A DNA stretch of 64,000 nt from Pipra filicauda. Its lineage: Eukaryota; Chordata; Aves; Passeriformes; Pipridae. The stretch is from the NCBI RefSeq assembly GCF_003945595.2, contig NW_024104911.1:5001-69000 (forward strand), given 5' to 3'. Within the stretch, counting starts at the first letter, position 1. Every line of letters starts with the position of its first letter. The notes under the pieces were generated by a model. The model made no database searches. It was given only the letters and a program-made list of their open reading frames with translations, and was not told the DNA's origin. The position numbers and the translations under genes are program-made. Of the stretch, positions 33,314 through 45,494 are shown piece after piece.

Positions 33314-33608
33314 GGATACACGGGGTATCTGGACCAGTCACAATGGGGTGTTTCTGCCAGGCTTTCCCAGTCAAGCTCACCTCAGCTTCCACCTTGGTCA
33401 AATCTTGAGACCCTCCAGTCACCCTAGAAATGGAAATAGTCTTTGGTCCCAAATGTCCTGAGGGCATTAATGTACACTGAGCGCCATTATCAAACAAAGC
33501 CTGGTATTTTTGTGGGACTACATTGCAGGCCGTCTGATCCACACTGTCCAATAAACACCTGGTTAGAGGCAGGGCCCCTCTAACACTGGTCTTCATCCTG
33601 CCAGTCAC
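33267..33608 (-). pseudogene. ERVL-like protease remnant
   Basis: The 113-codon ORF shows the layout of a retroviral aspartic protease: ALFDNGAQ where a D-T/S-G triad is expected (33,491-33,483), and PCILGIDYLR near the C-terminus. The second catalytic residue is Asn instead of Thr/Ser. It overlaps the RT ORF in a different frame, and the protease-RT connection looks frameshifted around 33,290. The identification rests on position between gag and RT and on the two motifs. Confidence 0.72.
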
Positions 33609-34945
33609 TGTTTTCCTCTTGTGAATACTGACAGGAGGTACCCTCTAGTGGGTCAGATCCCTGCCCGGAGGATACTGGTACAGCACTCACTTTTGCAGAC
33701 ATCCCCTTTTCTTTCTCTTTCAACTCTTGTACTCTGGCTGCTAGGGCAAGGGTAGGTTTCCTGTCCCACCGCCTCATGTCTTCTCCATGGTCAGCTAGGA
33801 AGTACAACAACTCAGTTCGTGAGGTCTGTCTGCTCTCTCTAGCTGGGGGGCATCTGGTTCTCATTGGGACCACATGAAAATTGCTTCCCTCAACTTTCTC
33901 TTTCAACCCTGTAGTTAATTCCCTGAGCTCATTAATCAATGTCTCTACAGTGGAGATGTGGGCCTGTAGTTGTCCTTCGTTCATACTGTCATACAACAGA
34001 AGTTTATTTATTATAGACATCACTGGCTCCCGCTTCTCCGCAGCCTGCAATTATATCAAGTAACCTCTATGTGTGGAAGGCTCCATACGTGTGAAGCTCC
34101 ACCACATCTGTGGTGTACACTTAAAAGATGTCAGGATCGTTGGTGGGTTGCCCATCCCCTCCAAACAATACTTCCAGCGATGCCATTTCCCTCAGATATA
34201 GGATCCCTTCTTCTATGGTCTTCCAGCCCGTGGTAAAATGATCTGCCTGCAAGGAATCTCTGTAGATGAACCTCTCCCTCACACCGTCCAAAAGCCATGC
34301 CCAGAGAGACAGGGACTTCGATTCCTTCACAAACGCCTCCTCAATACCCACATCCTGGGCAATAGAACTCAAGAACCTCGCTTCACCACCATCAAGGTTT
34401 ACGGTATCACCTGTAGAATCCCAAACTCACATCATCCAGGTCAGAACAGGCTCATTTGGACAAGGAGCAACGTCTGTCTGTAAGCTCCGGAGGTTTTTAT
34501 ACAATAAAGACTCAGTGATGATTTCTGGCTCTGGAGCAGCTACCTGTGAAGATCCTGCCTCCCCATCATCGTCAACTGGGCGAACTGATTTGGCTTTATA
34601 TTTCTTCCTTTGGATAGGGGCAACCTCCGTTGGCTTGATCTGCCCCTTTGATTTGGCCTTATCCTCAGTCCCCTTGGTATTAGGTATTTTGTTTTCATCT
34701 TTTTCTTTTCCCTGGAAGTGCTGCACCATACCGAGCAACTTTTGGTAGGCAATGGTCAAAGCCCCACATGCAGGTGCCAACTGCCTCTCCATGGATCCAT
34801 CACGACCTCTCTCCCTCATGGCTTTCATTATTTTTGTAGGGTTCAGGAGTTGTTCAAGGGTGAGCTTCCATGTTATGGGAACTGAGTAACTTTCTAAGAA
34901 TTTATCCATGTCCTCCCATAACCCATGCCACTCGAGGTTTTCCAC
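33580..34945 (-). pseudogene. ERVL-like gag remnant in three broken frames
   Basis: Three successive - strand ORFs (34,945-34,427; 34,372-34,121; 34,050-33,580) lie between the leader and the protease. They encode charged, helical, gag-like sequence with no CCHC knuckle that I can find. Assignment is by position rather than by a diagnostic motif. Stops and frame changes separate the pieces. Confidence 0.6.
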
Positions 34946-35512
34946 CCCTGGGGCAGGCTCCTGGACGCCTTCTTGGTAATTCTTGGCTATGTTTTCATAT
35001 ATTAGGTATACTATAATGGTACAAATTAGGATAGAAGCCCAACAAGTAGAATGTCTCTGACATCTAAAGAAGATTTAAACTTCCCAGAGGCCATTGTATT
35101 GTATCCAAAGGGAAACTGAATGAAGGGTTGGGCGAATACATTCCCCTGTGTTTCTCCATATGAATGGGTGCTATTATCCTTAAAATCCCAGAGGAAACAG
35201 CTTAGACTAGAACAGTAGTGCATCCTTGAGGACATATTCCGGATGAAAATCACAGGTGCTGAGTTTGCCATGTCATATACCCAATGAACAAACTCAAAGG
35301 TACTTATCACAATGACAGTACTAGTATCTGAACGGGAACACATTGACAGGTGGGACAGATATCTTGGCATGGTTATATGCCAGAGGAAAGCAACAATCCC
35401 TAACATCATGGTGCCTACAGGTTCAAAATGCATGTCAATCACACAAGGGGTTCAAAACATGCGTAACTCACACAAAGGGTAGTTATTCTTTCTCCACCTT
35501 TCCTCTTTCCAG
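34946..35512 (-). other. ERVL-like 5' untranslated leader
   Basis: The region between the primer-binding site and the gag remnant, on the - strand. A 138-codon ORF (35,442-35,026) crosses it without a recognisable domain. Confidence 0.5.
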
Positions 35513-35530
35513 GCCCCAGGTTGGGCACCA
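35513..35530 (-). promoter_or_regulatory. ERVL-like primer-binding site, Lys-type
   Basis: On the - strand the sequence is TGGTGCCCAACCTGGGGC, 4 bp inside the LTR edge. It matches the tRNA-Lys(1,2) complement TGGCGCCCAACGTGGGGC at 16 of 18 positions. One of the two mismatches is a CpG-type C-to-T change. Confidence 0.7.
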
Positions 35531-35534
35531 AAAA

Positions 35535-36866
35535 TGTCTCAGTATGAGGGGACTGGAATGTTTGCTAAAGAGGATGAGTTATGAGGTAGACCAAACTCCT
35601 CTCTCTCAGCAATTGCAAATTCAAAGTTAAGGGGTTTTAATCAAGGAAGTGTGGAAAAAACAGAAGAAATAACAATCCTTTATTAAAAGATATATGTATG
35701 TTGGCAAAAACAGTAACAGAACACAAAAAAACTAGACAGTAGTCCTAGAAAAACACACACACACAAAAAGGTCTGAATGAATACTTCTCTGTCCTTTAGC
35801 ACAGTCCTAATCGTGGCCTGCCGGGGGCGCTGTTGGATGGTTGAAGGTGTAGGACCTGCAGTACCCTATCATGGCCTGCAGGGGGCATTGTTGGATCGTT
35901 GAAGGTGTGGGACCTGCAGTACCCTGTCATGGCCTGCAGGGGGCATTGTTGGATCGTTGAAGGTGTGGGACCTGCAGTACCCTGTCATGGCCTGCAGGGG
36001 GCATTGTTGGATCGTTGAAGGTGTGGGACCTGCAGTACCCCGTTATGGCCTGCAGGGGGCACTGTTGTGTGGCTGAAGGCACAGAGCCTGCAGTACTCCG
36101 TGGTGGTCAGCAGGGGGTGCTGTTGGGCTCTGGCAGTCACCATGCGGGGAGAGGGGGTCTCGAATCGCAGGAGAAACCAAAAAGAAAAATGGAGACCCTT
36201 CCCCCCAATGGGAGAAAGGCAGAAGGAAAATCAACTCACCCCTATGGGACTCACTGTTCCCAGATGACGGTTCCAAGGCTCTCCCCTCCTCTCCCAGCAA
36301 GCACAGACCTCTCCGGTGAAAAGAAGAAAAACAACCAGTAGGTCCCGGCGGGAGTCACGAGGCAGTGGCGGAGCAGGGCCAGTGGTCAGGCCTCACCAGG
36401 ACGAAAGAACCAGAAAAACTGGCTCCCAGTCTTTTCCTCCAGAAATGCCCAGATACAGTTCCTGTCTCCATCCCGGCGAGAGAACTCCGCGGTCTGACCT
36501 GTCCTCTGTCCGGGCAGCCAGCTCCCCAAATCTCCAAAACCTTCCGCCCCTCACTCCAGCCTTCGAATGGGCCATTAGCATGGAATGCAGTCTGGCCAGC
36601 CATTCCTTTTGTAAGGCTAATTGATTCCCTTTCCCCCTTCTCTATTCAAACTCTGTTTCTCTTACAGGGAAGCAGGGAAAGAAAAATTCCTCTCTCAGAT
36701 TTATAACCTACAACAATTGCCAACAACTTCTGCTGGTTGTGTATATATGATTTTTCAGCAGGAGCGAACAAGACGAGCGGTGATTGGCCCTCCAGGGAAC
36801 ACTGCTCTGGCACCCAATCACCTCTGAGCCCCCATGATCTCAATGGGCTAATCTCAACCCATGACA
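35535..36866 (-). mobile_element. 5' LTR of the ERVL-like element (1,332 bp)
   Basis: On the - strand it begins TGTCATGGGTTGAG (36,866) and ends CTGAGACA (35,535), giving TG...CA ends, and is followed by the primer site. CCAAT motifs (GCCAATCACCGC near 36,780) and a TATATA-type box (near 36,745) sit in the expected U3 position. The downstream half carries a 58-bp minisatellite. The LTR is long for the class. The immediate outer flank is CTTAT. No matching duplication exists because the other end of the provirus is lost. Confidence 0.85.
35811..36130. repeat. 58-bp minisatellite in the LTR, six CTCF-like cores
   Basis: Units of 58 bp start at each GGCCTGCAGGGGGC-type core. On the + strand the cores lie at 35,817-35,830 (CCTGCCGGGGGCGC), 35,875-35,888, 35,933-35,946, 35,991-36,004, 36,049-36,062 (CCTGCAGGGGGCAC) and 36,107-36,120 (TCAGCAGGGGGTGC). 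The core CCTGCAGGGGGCAY matches the CTCF consensus CCASYAGRKGGCRS at 12-13 of 14 positions. All cores are in one orientation and exactly 58 bp apart. Confidence 0.8.
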
Positions 36867-38005
36867 CTTATTGAGAGGGTTTGCATAAAACTCGACCATT
36901 TCTTTCCTGTCACTCATTATTTCACAAGAAATGCATGAGAGAGTAGCTTTATGAATACAGTTTCAGTGGAGGGTGCTGCTTGTGTGGGTTCACTGCCATG
37001 TCAGGAGACGATTCAACTGCCTCTGTTTCTCTGTGGGGAGGCAAATTTTGCGTTTTGATATTGCTACATAGGGAGGATTTTAGGGGATGGGTATTTTTTG
37101 GACAACAGGTAGACACACGGGATTTACAGAGTGATTAGGGGAGATTGAAAACATACTGGTCTGTGTCATTTATTTTGAGATGGTACATATTCCCAGGATC
37201 ATTTATCTGCAACAGAAATAAAAATTAATTGATTTTCAAACACTGCCAGTGCAGATGTTTTCCACAGAAGTCAGAGCAGAATTTTGTCCTGTATGTTTGA
37301 TAGTGTTTGTTTGTCTCCACTATGACTCCTTAGTTTTCTATAGCAAAATCACACTGAATTACTCTTATGTCTCTGGCTTCCCAGAGTAGGTAGGGTTGTT
37401 CTTTGCAGGAGAAAATCAGAACTGCACAAAGTTTGGTGAAGACATGACCTAGGCTCTTTCTGTAGCCTTGAAAAATAGTTTTCTGAAAATTTTCAGAATA
37501 AATTTTGTATGTGTGGAATAAGGCGAGAACACTAGCAGACATTGTCGACATTGTCTATATTGAAACAATTCTGATAGAAGACTTCCTCTTTGGATATCTC
37601 TGGTAGGGAAGGGCACCAATCCCATTTCCAGACAGGAAAGGAGTGAGTGTTCTTCATTCAAATGAATTGAATGAATATCACACCACACTTTGTAGGAAGC
37701 TGAAACCACTGCTAGGAAATATTGGAATTAGGAAAGTCAGTGAATAAACAGTGCCTTAATACAACTTACTGAAAACAATTCACTTGAGAAAAGATAGAAT
37801 GATCTTAATATCACCTTCAAATAACTGTTTTATTAACAGTTTTCTAGAATTAAAAATATAAAATGTAATAATTCTTCATTTTCTTATCAAAATACCAAGT
37901 TTTGAGAAAATAGGTAGTGAGAAACAACTTCAAAAGCCCAGAGAAAACGCCCCACAAGAGTAGAACTACATTCAATATATTTTAGGCTAAGATTTAAATA
38001 AAGTA
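36867..38005. other. AT-rich single-copy sequence
   Basis: No supported gene. Two - strand ORFs (37,330-37,551 and 37,449-37,709) have no recognisable domain. Confidence 0.55.
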
Positions 38006-38441
38006 TGTCACGGTGAAGAAAGATAGTGAAAGAAACTTTGGTTAGTCTTCCCCCCATACATCCTCTCTCCTTTGGGATTGTTTCTGATGGACAACATGAT
38101 TTGTCCTAAGAGAAGAACCCCAGGTGGGAACCGTCCTAAGAAAAGAACTCTCCAGGTGGGAATTGCAGGAGAAACTCTCTCGATGCTCAAATAATAAATA
38201 TATTGCAGACATGAAGAGTTGTGATGGTTGACATTGACTTTGGTGCACACTGACCTGCAAAAGGGTATAAAATACTGCTGGAGACCAGGACAATTAGGCA
38301 AGTTATTCTCCCGAGGTTGTAGGAAGGTTCCAGGTGGATCCCTTCCCTAACCTTCCCTGTACTACTCTGCCATAAAGTATTAATAGGTGCTTAAAACTCT
38401 TTGGCGTTCAAGTTCTTTGTTGGGTGAGTTTCCCGTCAACA
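38006..38441 (+). mobile_element. Probable solo LTR
   Basis: The segment begins TGTCACGGTG and ends CCCGTCAACA. GGGTATAAAATACT at about 38,263 is a good TATA box, and AT-rich CATAAAGTATTAATAGG about 100 bp further is a plausible polyadenylation region. Together these give a U3-R-U5 layout of about 436 bp. No target duplication is seen (AAGTA before, TCCTG after), so the ends are provisional. Confidence 0.42.
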
Positions 38442-39822
38442 TCCTGAATGAATACAATGGTTGCTGCTTATGTCTGGCAGCCAGTTAACTAAGGGTAGGA
38501 TTTACCCCTAGACATGAGAGGCTGGGTTTTTTTTAAAGTGTTGACTTATAGACATATAAGAGTTATAGATTTGTATTGAAGGACTCAAAAACTTTTATTT
38601 TTATTTTTTTTAATTCTGTAGAAAAATATATACATATACCCTACAATTATGGGTTTCAGCCTATCATGTAGCCTAGTTTAAGCAGTCCTTTATCAAAATA
38701 TTGGGCCTCCACAACAGAGAAAGGGCTTATTATCTGTATATTATCTGTAATTGTATTTTTAAGTTAATCATGAAAGTCATTTAAATGATCTTGTGATATG
38801 GTGAAAATGATCCCAGAACGATTTGGTCATAAAAGTGAGAGGCTCCCAGCAGCAGTCTCTGGGTAGCCTGTCAGTCAGAGGGTCAGCCAGTTAGGCGGTG
38901 AGCAAGTGAGAGAGGCTTGGATGGTCTTCCAGACATGGAAAATATACAGCTCAGTTGCAGAGGTGAGTTCAGTGTTTCCAAATACTGGTATAGGGAAGAG
39001 CATTTTATTGTATATTTTAATGATAAAGTACAGACATAAGTTCATCTTTGGAGATGTCAACTGAAACAATTGACCTACTTACCTTTAGAGACTGTTTCTT
39101 CATTTATCTCCAATTTAGTTGATCTTGCCAGTATATCCCAGGTACATTTTCTCTAGTTGACATCGCATATGATTCTATGTACTTCGAGCCAGGCTGTCTG
39201 CTCTGCTGATGGCTGTAGGGTATCCCTTTGGACAATTTGCTTTTGGTAGTATTCTATTGTTGATCCATGACTTCTGGGTTAGCATGGATCTCTTCAGCAA
39301 GCAGAATAGATCAGTGAGGATCACTAGTGTAACTTTGCAGAGGGGCTGAGAGAGGGAAGCAATTATCCAGACAGCCTCATGCAGCAGAGCTTCATGCACA
39401 ACAGTCACTAGTTGGCTACCAAATTATAACCAAGGTCGGCATGTGCTGAGCCAAACAAGAGTACTAAACTGCTAACCCAAACACAGGTCATGGAATTAGC
39501 AAAAAAAAAGAAGACCAAACATAAGTAATAGGAGCATATTTCTCTTCAGTGGCAACAAAAAGCTTTCATAGGTGTTGACTGCTACAGTGACCAGTTCTGG
39601 CTCCCCTGTTCTGAAGTGTGGTGCCAACAACAACCAGGGATTTTCTTGTAGATTCATATACACAAAAAAATACAACCATCGTATATGCTATTAGTTCTGA
39701 GAAGGTTTCCCAGGTGCCTTCTCAGTTCTAGATGCAGTAAAATTTGGTTGAGGAAGAGTTCACACAGAGGCTCTGACTGCAGCCTTTTCAGCTTGACTAG
39801 TCAACTCAGGTATCTTGCTTTA
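38442..39822. other. Single-copy sequence
   Basis: Nothing recognised. A small GTCAG/GTGAG-rich cluster lies near 38,865-38,910. Confidence 0.5.
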
Positions 39823-40207
39823 GGGTAAGTTTGCCACCGGCTGCCGCAAGAGAGGAGCCCTGAAGAAAAGATACAAGGACTCCCTGAAACAACATCTCAG
39901 CCTCAGCCATATTGATCAACATAACTGGTCTACTCTGGCCTCAAATCGGGAGGCCTGGAGACACACCATCTATAACGCTGCTGTTTCCTTTGAGAACGCA
40001 CGCAGAATCACTCTCGAGGAGAAAAGACAAGGGAGAAAGAATCTTATCTTGCAGAATATACCACCTAGGGAATCTTTCTGCTGTGCCTTTTGCAATCGGA
40101 TATGTCTATCTCGTATTGGCCCCATTAGCCACCAGCATGCTTGTAACAAATGTGGATAGAACCTTCCTAAATCTTCGTTCGCGAAGCCTAGCCACGATGA
40201 TGAGGAG
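39823..40207 (+). mobile_element. RTE-like non-LTR retrotransposon, 3' end with C-terminal zinc finger
   Basis: An open frame runs without a stop to TAG at 40,157-40,159 and has no start codon, so it is a 5'-truncated ORF. It encodes the basic C-terminus seen in many animal LINE polymerases: GALKKRYKDSLKQHL, a WSTLASNREAWRHTI block, then a zinc-finger-like C-x2-C-x3-C...H-x3-H-x3-C near the end (CAFCNRIC...SHQHAC). The short 3' tail AAATCTTCGTTCGCGAAGCC ends in GATGATGAG, and this tail is shared with the 55-bp insertion at 49.79 kb. Birds normally carry CR1 rather than such LINEs. AviRTE, described from a few bird lineages, is the best-known candidate, but I cannot confirm the family by eye. 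A weak TCAGGTA repeat (39,806-39,812 and 40,208-40,214) may be the target duplication. Confidence 0.75.
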
Positions 40208-41689
40208 TCAGGTACATGTATCCATGCTGCAACCCAATTTCTTTCCTTGTGTCTGCTCTGTCATCACTTTCCTACGTCCACACATTCCACCAGGTCTTTT
40301 CTCTGCATGCCGGAATTGCCTCATCCGCTTACTCTGGACTCTGTGTCACAGTTCATCTCTTACCTGCTGCCCATTAACTCCTCTGGTTCTCTGATATTTT
40401 CAGTCTCTCTTCCTCAATTTGCTATTCACAAATGTAATAGTACTGTGTTTTGGGCCATTCAGGTAGATTTTAAGCAATGATTAGGTGCCCTTCTAGGGAA
40501 ACATTGATGACTCTGGAGTTTTAAATGTGCACCTGCAGCTGGATGGTGGAGAAACTTGAGTAAATTGAAAGCTCGTTATGGAAGTCCTAAAGGATTTAGG
40601 CACCTTCCAAGGTTGAGTAGAGCTATAAACAAGGCTAACTGGATCAGAGACTCTGATTTGGTCAATTTTATGGGCCTAAAATCCCTTTTAGGGAGTTTAC
40701 ATCCTAACCTAGTTTTTTGTCTCCAGTGGCTACTTTGGGCATCACATGCAAATTATCTGCCACAGTTTGGAAATACACCAGCTGCAGTCATTGTATTTAA
40801 CACCTGTGGGGATGTGTGCCTGATTTGGAAGAGGAGGGCAGAGGAAGGGAAGACAGATTGCTGCATCCATTCCTAGCAAATAAAGGTATGGATTACTGAA
40901 TATGGAATCCATTTCCCCTGTTGACAAATTATAACTCAGATGCCAGAGATGAATAGAAGGGGATCTCTGTTTCATTTACTCCTCCTAATCAGTTATGCAT
41001 CTCTCAGTTAGAAGAGAAATATTCTTATCCCACCATAGACTTTGCTCCAAATATTACTTTATTATCTGATTGTCAGACAAACATGCCAAGTAATAAATTG
41101 ATTTTCACAGAAAACACAGTAGGTGAAACCAGTATGTCAACAGACAGTCTTTTGGAAGCCATGTGACAAACAAAGGCACAAATTGAGTTAGAGAGGTACA
41201 ATACAGTCCCTCTGACTTGCTATGAGGTAAAGAGGGACAGGAAATGCCAGTTGTTTTGATAAATCTCTTGTTTTATTTAAGACATAAAAATGTTGCTTTA
41301 AAATGACTGTGTATTACTAATGTGTTGTGAATTAACCCTCCTCAAAAATAAATATATATATGTTCATCAAATCTCATATCTGTGCTTGTTCTTGATGTTG
41401 ATAATATGAACAAGCTGAAATGACTTTTGGAGCCAATTATATTTAGATGGGATCAGAGTCATGCAGTATGTTGTGGTAAGCTCTGTTAATTTCATCAGTA
41501 ACCTCAGTGGAGAACTCTGGGTGCTCCTAAATGCGGGCTAGGAAGAGGATTAATAATTCTTTCTGTGATCCTTTCACTTACTGAAGAATTCATTTAATGC
41601 AGGTGGCTCTGGGGTAGCTGCAGGTTGAGTTCCGGGGGATATCATAGGTTTGAAAAGAGATGTCGGAATTTTTTTCCCCAATGTCCCTG
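40208..41689. other. Single-copy sequence
   Basis: No supported gene. The + ORF at 40,556-40,876 and the - ORF at 40,742-40,975 overlap and lack domains. AATAAATATATATATG lies near 41,347. Confidence 0.5.
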
Positions 41690-42240
41690 CCTCATCTGTT
41701 TCTTCCAGGATGGGGGGTCTGGAGTGAAGCCGCACGCGCTGGGCAGGGCGAGAGTGGAGGGAGGGCAAGCGCTCTCGGAAAATGCGGTGGCCGCGGGGAT
41801 GGCGGGGAGTCGGTTGTTTGGGTTTTTGGATTTGGTCCAGGGACTGGACAGAGCAGGGAGTCCGCTTTCGGCCGCCTCCTTTTTTTTTTCTGAGAAGAAG
41901 TTTTTTTCCCCACGGAACACCTTGCAGAGAACAACTGAGAGAGAGAGACCGACCCATCTCAGAGTGAGGTATTCTGACTTCGGATTGCCTGTGGAAAAAG
42001 GGACTTTTTCAGTGCTGGCTGCGAGCACACGTAGCTGCAAGCAACTGTTGAACTGCTGGGACAGTCCTGCCTCCCCACCCTCCCGGGGTTGCCGCGGGTT
42101 TCTCCCCTCCACTGGGGGATTTGGGACTTTGTTTTGTTTCTTCTGAAAGTTTTTGATTGCATCATTTGTTGTTTATTCAGATTTTGTTAATAAAAAGCTG
42201 TTTCTTTTCCTTTTCCACACTTCCACCTGAAGTTTCTTAA
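41690..42240 (+). mobile_element. Probable LTR fragment (R/U5 type)
   Basis: A GC-rich first half (about 41,700-41,880) with oligo-T and oligo-C tracts is followed by GAGAGAGAGACCGACC and a GTTTATTCAGATTTTGTTAATAAAAAGCTGTTTC-like end (written here as landmarks: AATAAA near 42,189, then a T/C-rich run). This order fits the 3' half of an avian ERV LTR. ORFs on both strands here are mutually overlapping and unsupported. No target duplication is seen. Confidence 0.35.
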
Positions 42241-42954
42241 TTTCTAAGTTGTAATCTTGTTAAACTAAGACAGGGGAACCCCAAATCAAGAGCCTGTGAC
42301 CTGCCAACCCTTTGCATGACAAAGGGCCCAGGAACCTGTGGCACAGCTAGGTAAGGGAAACCCAGAGACCTGCCAGGAGAACAAAAGGAACCAAAGGAAA
42401 TTAGTTTTACTGAAACGTCCAAGTCTGCCCCCTGTGATCTGCATGAGCTGGTGATGATGGTGAGCTGGATAAGGAAGCTGTTTTCTGGGTACTGAATTAT
42501 TTAGGCTTGCATAAATATGTTCCAGGGCACCACTGGATATTCCTCTTCCAATATTTTGATATCACTCTTCCAGTGATATCACTCTTTCAATGTTTTCCTC
42601 TTTTTGCTGAGAATTGTGAAGAACTGGTGCACAATAGCTGGTAATGATCAGCTTGAACAGGCTAACCTGGTTCTGCTGTTGTTCAGTCCTTAGTGCCTGC
42701 AGGTGGGATACATCATGTAGGTATATCCTGTGTCTGGATTGTAGATGGAAGTGCCATACATGTGTGCAAATATGCAGTCACTTATCACATGAGCTCCTGC
42801 TGGGTGTGTTTAATGCCTCTGGTACCCTGTTACTTGCAGGAAGAGGCTTTGCAGGTGTGACTGTGTCACAGCACTGGCATTTTAGATAAATGTGGTACAA
42901 GTAAGGCCTCCCCTCTCTGATTTGTCTTTGACTTTCACAAGAGGAAAGAACATT
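42241..42954. other. Single-copy sequence
   Basis: Nothing recognised beyond short unsupported ORFs. Confidence 0.5.
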
Positions 42955-43342
42955 TCCCTTGGATTGTTTAGCCTGGAGAAGAGAAAGTTCAGGGTGACCT
43001 AATTGTGGCCTTGCAGTGCCTGAATGGAGCAGAAAAGAAAGGTGGAGAGAGACTATTTTCAAGGGCCTGGAGTGACAGGACAAGAGGGAATGGCTTCAAA
43101 CGACAGAGAGTAGGTTTAGATAAGGTATTAGGAAGAAATTTTTCCCTGTGAGGGTGGGGAGGCCCTGGTACAGGTTGTCCAGAGAAGCTGTGGCTGCCCC
43201 ATCCCTGGAAGTGTCCAAGGCCAGGTTAGAGGGGGCTTGGAGCAACCTGGTCTAGTAGAAGGTGTTCCTGCCCATGGTAGAGTGGTGGAACGAGATGGGC
43301 TTTAAATTCCCTTTTGACCCAAGCTGTTCTATGATTCTATAG
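42955..43342 (+). mobile_element. CR1 LINE, 3' end fragment
   Basis: Landmarks are TTGTTTAGCCTGGAGAAGAG, TGACCTAATTGTGGCCTTGC, GAAATTTTTCCCTGTGAGGG, AGAGAAGCTGTGGCTGCCCC, GAGCAACCTGGTCTAGTAG and the tail GCTGTTCTATGATTCTATAG. Confidence 0.95.
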
Positions 43343-45494
43343 TCTTAAAACACTACTCAGTGCTTGTTGGAATACAAGGGGTTTGCCAAAATGCTTGGTG
43401 TTATCAGTGTTCAGATACACGAGAAATGGTGAATGTTCTGCAAAAGACTTCAAATTCAAGCTCGCTGAATGCCAGAGAATTACGTGACCACACATAGGTT
43501 TTTTAGCTGATAGTTGTTTATTAAATTTCTTCCAGTCTAATGGAGATTGTCTGTATATTCTCTTGGTGGTTTATTACATTATCAGTTAAGTGTTTCTTGG
43601 ATATTTAGTGGGCAAGTGGCACTTGTGGTAGCAATTACTTGTCGTTTCAAGGGCAGTGTCACATATGTTTAGTGTCTCTGTCTTCGGTGGCATTTTCTTC
43701 CAGTAAAGTTAAATGGCTTTCCTTACTCAAGGGAATAGCTGAAATCTCCATCTCTGTGGCAGGATTCTCTGAAGTCCTTAAATCAGAACAGTGACATATA
43801 CCAGTAACAACAATTTTAGGTGTGGTAAGTAGAGTGATAAGAGAATTAAAACATATCAGCAAGTTAAAGGAACTTGTCTTAAAAGCCTCTGCCAGGGACT
43901 CTGTAGGAAGAATTTAATCTATTTTATGTTGAAAAGGAAAACGTATATTTCAGAGTTTTCAGTAAGTTGGAAGACGATTCATCCTGTGTGGAATCTGTTG
44001 GCAGTTGTTATATTTTTATTAATATCATTTTGGTTTAGTACACTGTAGTATTATTATTAGAGAAGAAAGGCTTCATGATAATATAGTCACTAAAACAACC
44101 TAAGGTTTTGAGATTTTCTGGTTGGAAAATTTAAGTAACAAATAGGAATCAGTGGGGGCACTGGATTTATACACTGTGCTGATATACTACAGGAGTGGTG
44201 TTGAATGTAATTAATTCTTCACACTCCACAACTATCCTTGAATGATAGCAGCATCCACTGTCAGTCCCAGCCTGCCTACCTTCTCTAGGTATAAAGGAGT
44301 TGTGCTGCTTCTCCAGTGCCTTCATTGAGCAGGCAGCTGGAAATGCCAGTAATACAAATTAATCTTGTGCCAGTTTTTTACTTAATTTACATCTTTTAAT
44401 TTGGACCTTTCGGGGTCTTTTTTTTCTGGTTCAGTTCATTAAGGTCAATGAGAATCATTAATCGATCCTTTAAAAAATTACTTATTTCTTTGTCTTCAAA
44501 GTACAAGCAAGATCCATAAGCTTAGTGTAACTAATCAAGTAACTGGTCTTAATGAGCCTTTTATATGGTGTGGGAGAAAACTTTCAGTTTAGAGCCTTTC
44601 ACTGAAGAATGTAGGTTCAAGTAAGATAAAATATTTTAACTAACTCACATAAGCATTGATAGACACTTCCATGTTTTACAAAAACCTGCAATTTCAGAAA
44701 AAAAACTCTTTCTTGATATAGGACTGATTTTAAGAACTTGAAAGACAGAAATTTAGCCTCAATTCTTACATTTCATTTTTAAATAATGCAAAACACTGTT
44801 TTCTTGACAATTAAATAATGCTTAATGAGCTAAAAACGTGGCAATTTAGCTGTATTCTTATGATTGGACCTTTTAAAGAAACAATTATGCAGTTGATGTA
44901 GAGAACCTGTGGACGTGCTGGAAGTTAGGTATAATCACAAGTCATTTTTTACCATTCACTGAATGGAAAAAGGAGTAAGATCTGTGCAATCCTGGAACAC
45001 TGAAATCAATACTTTAACTGCGGATGATTTTACTTAACACTACATACAATATGAACTTATGTCTAATCAGGGTGAAATTTTGCCTAAAGAAATCTGTTTA
45101 AGCAAAAAAACCCAAACCATTGCATGAATTCAAAATTTCCATAGCATAAAGTTTGCCAAATAACTACAATATGCAGGTGAACAAGAGTGGTATGTGCTGC
45201 ACCCACTCCTTGATTGAACTTACAAAATCTAAGATCAACTTCTAAGTTTTACTTTTTACAGGAAGAACTTTGCAAAATCAAAAGCCGCTGAAATAGAACC
45301 TCTCCCATCCAATTGCCTGTGATATAGTTGATATGATACATGGACGTAATAAGTGAAAGAACATGAAAATATGCCATTTGTAACAGCCAAAATTTGACCT
45401 AAGGTCTTTAAGTGTAACAGATGGTTTCTTTTACTGGAGTGCAGCAAACATGAGGGCAGTTTTGGGAGCTACAATATAAGAAAGATCTCATGTT
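43343..45494. other. AT-rich single-copy sequence
   Basis: About 2.1 kb with no gene, LTR or satellite that I can support. Confidence 0.55.
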
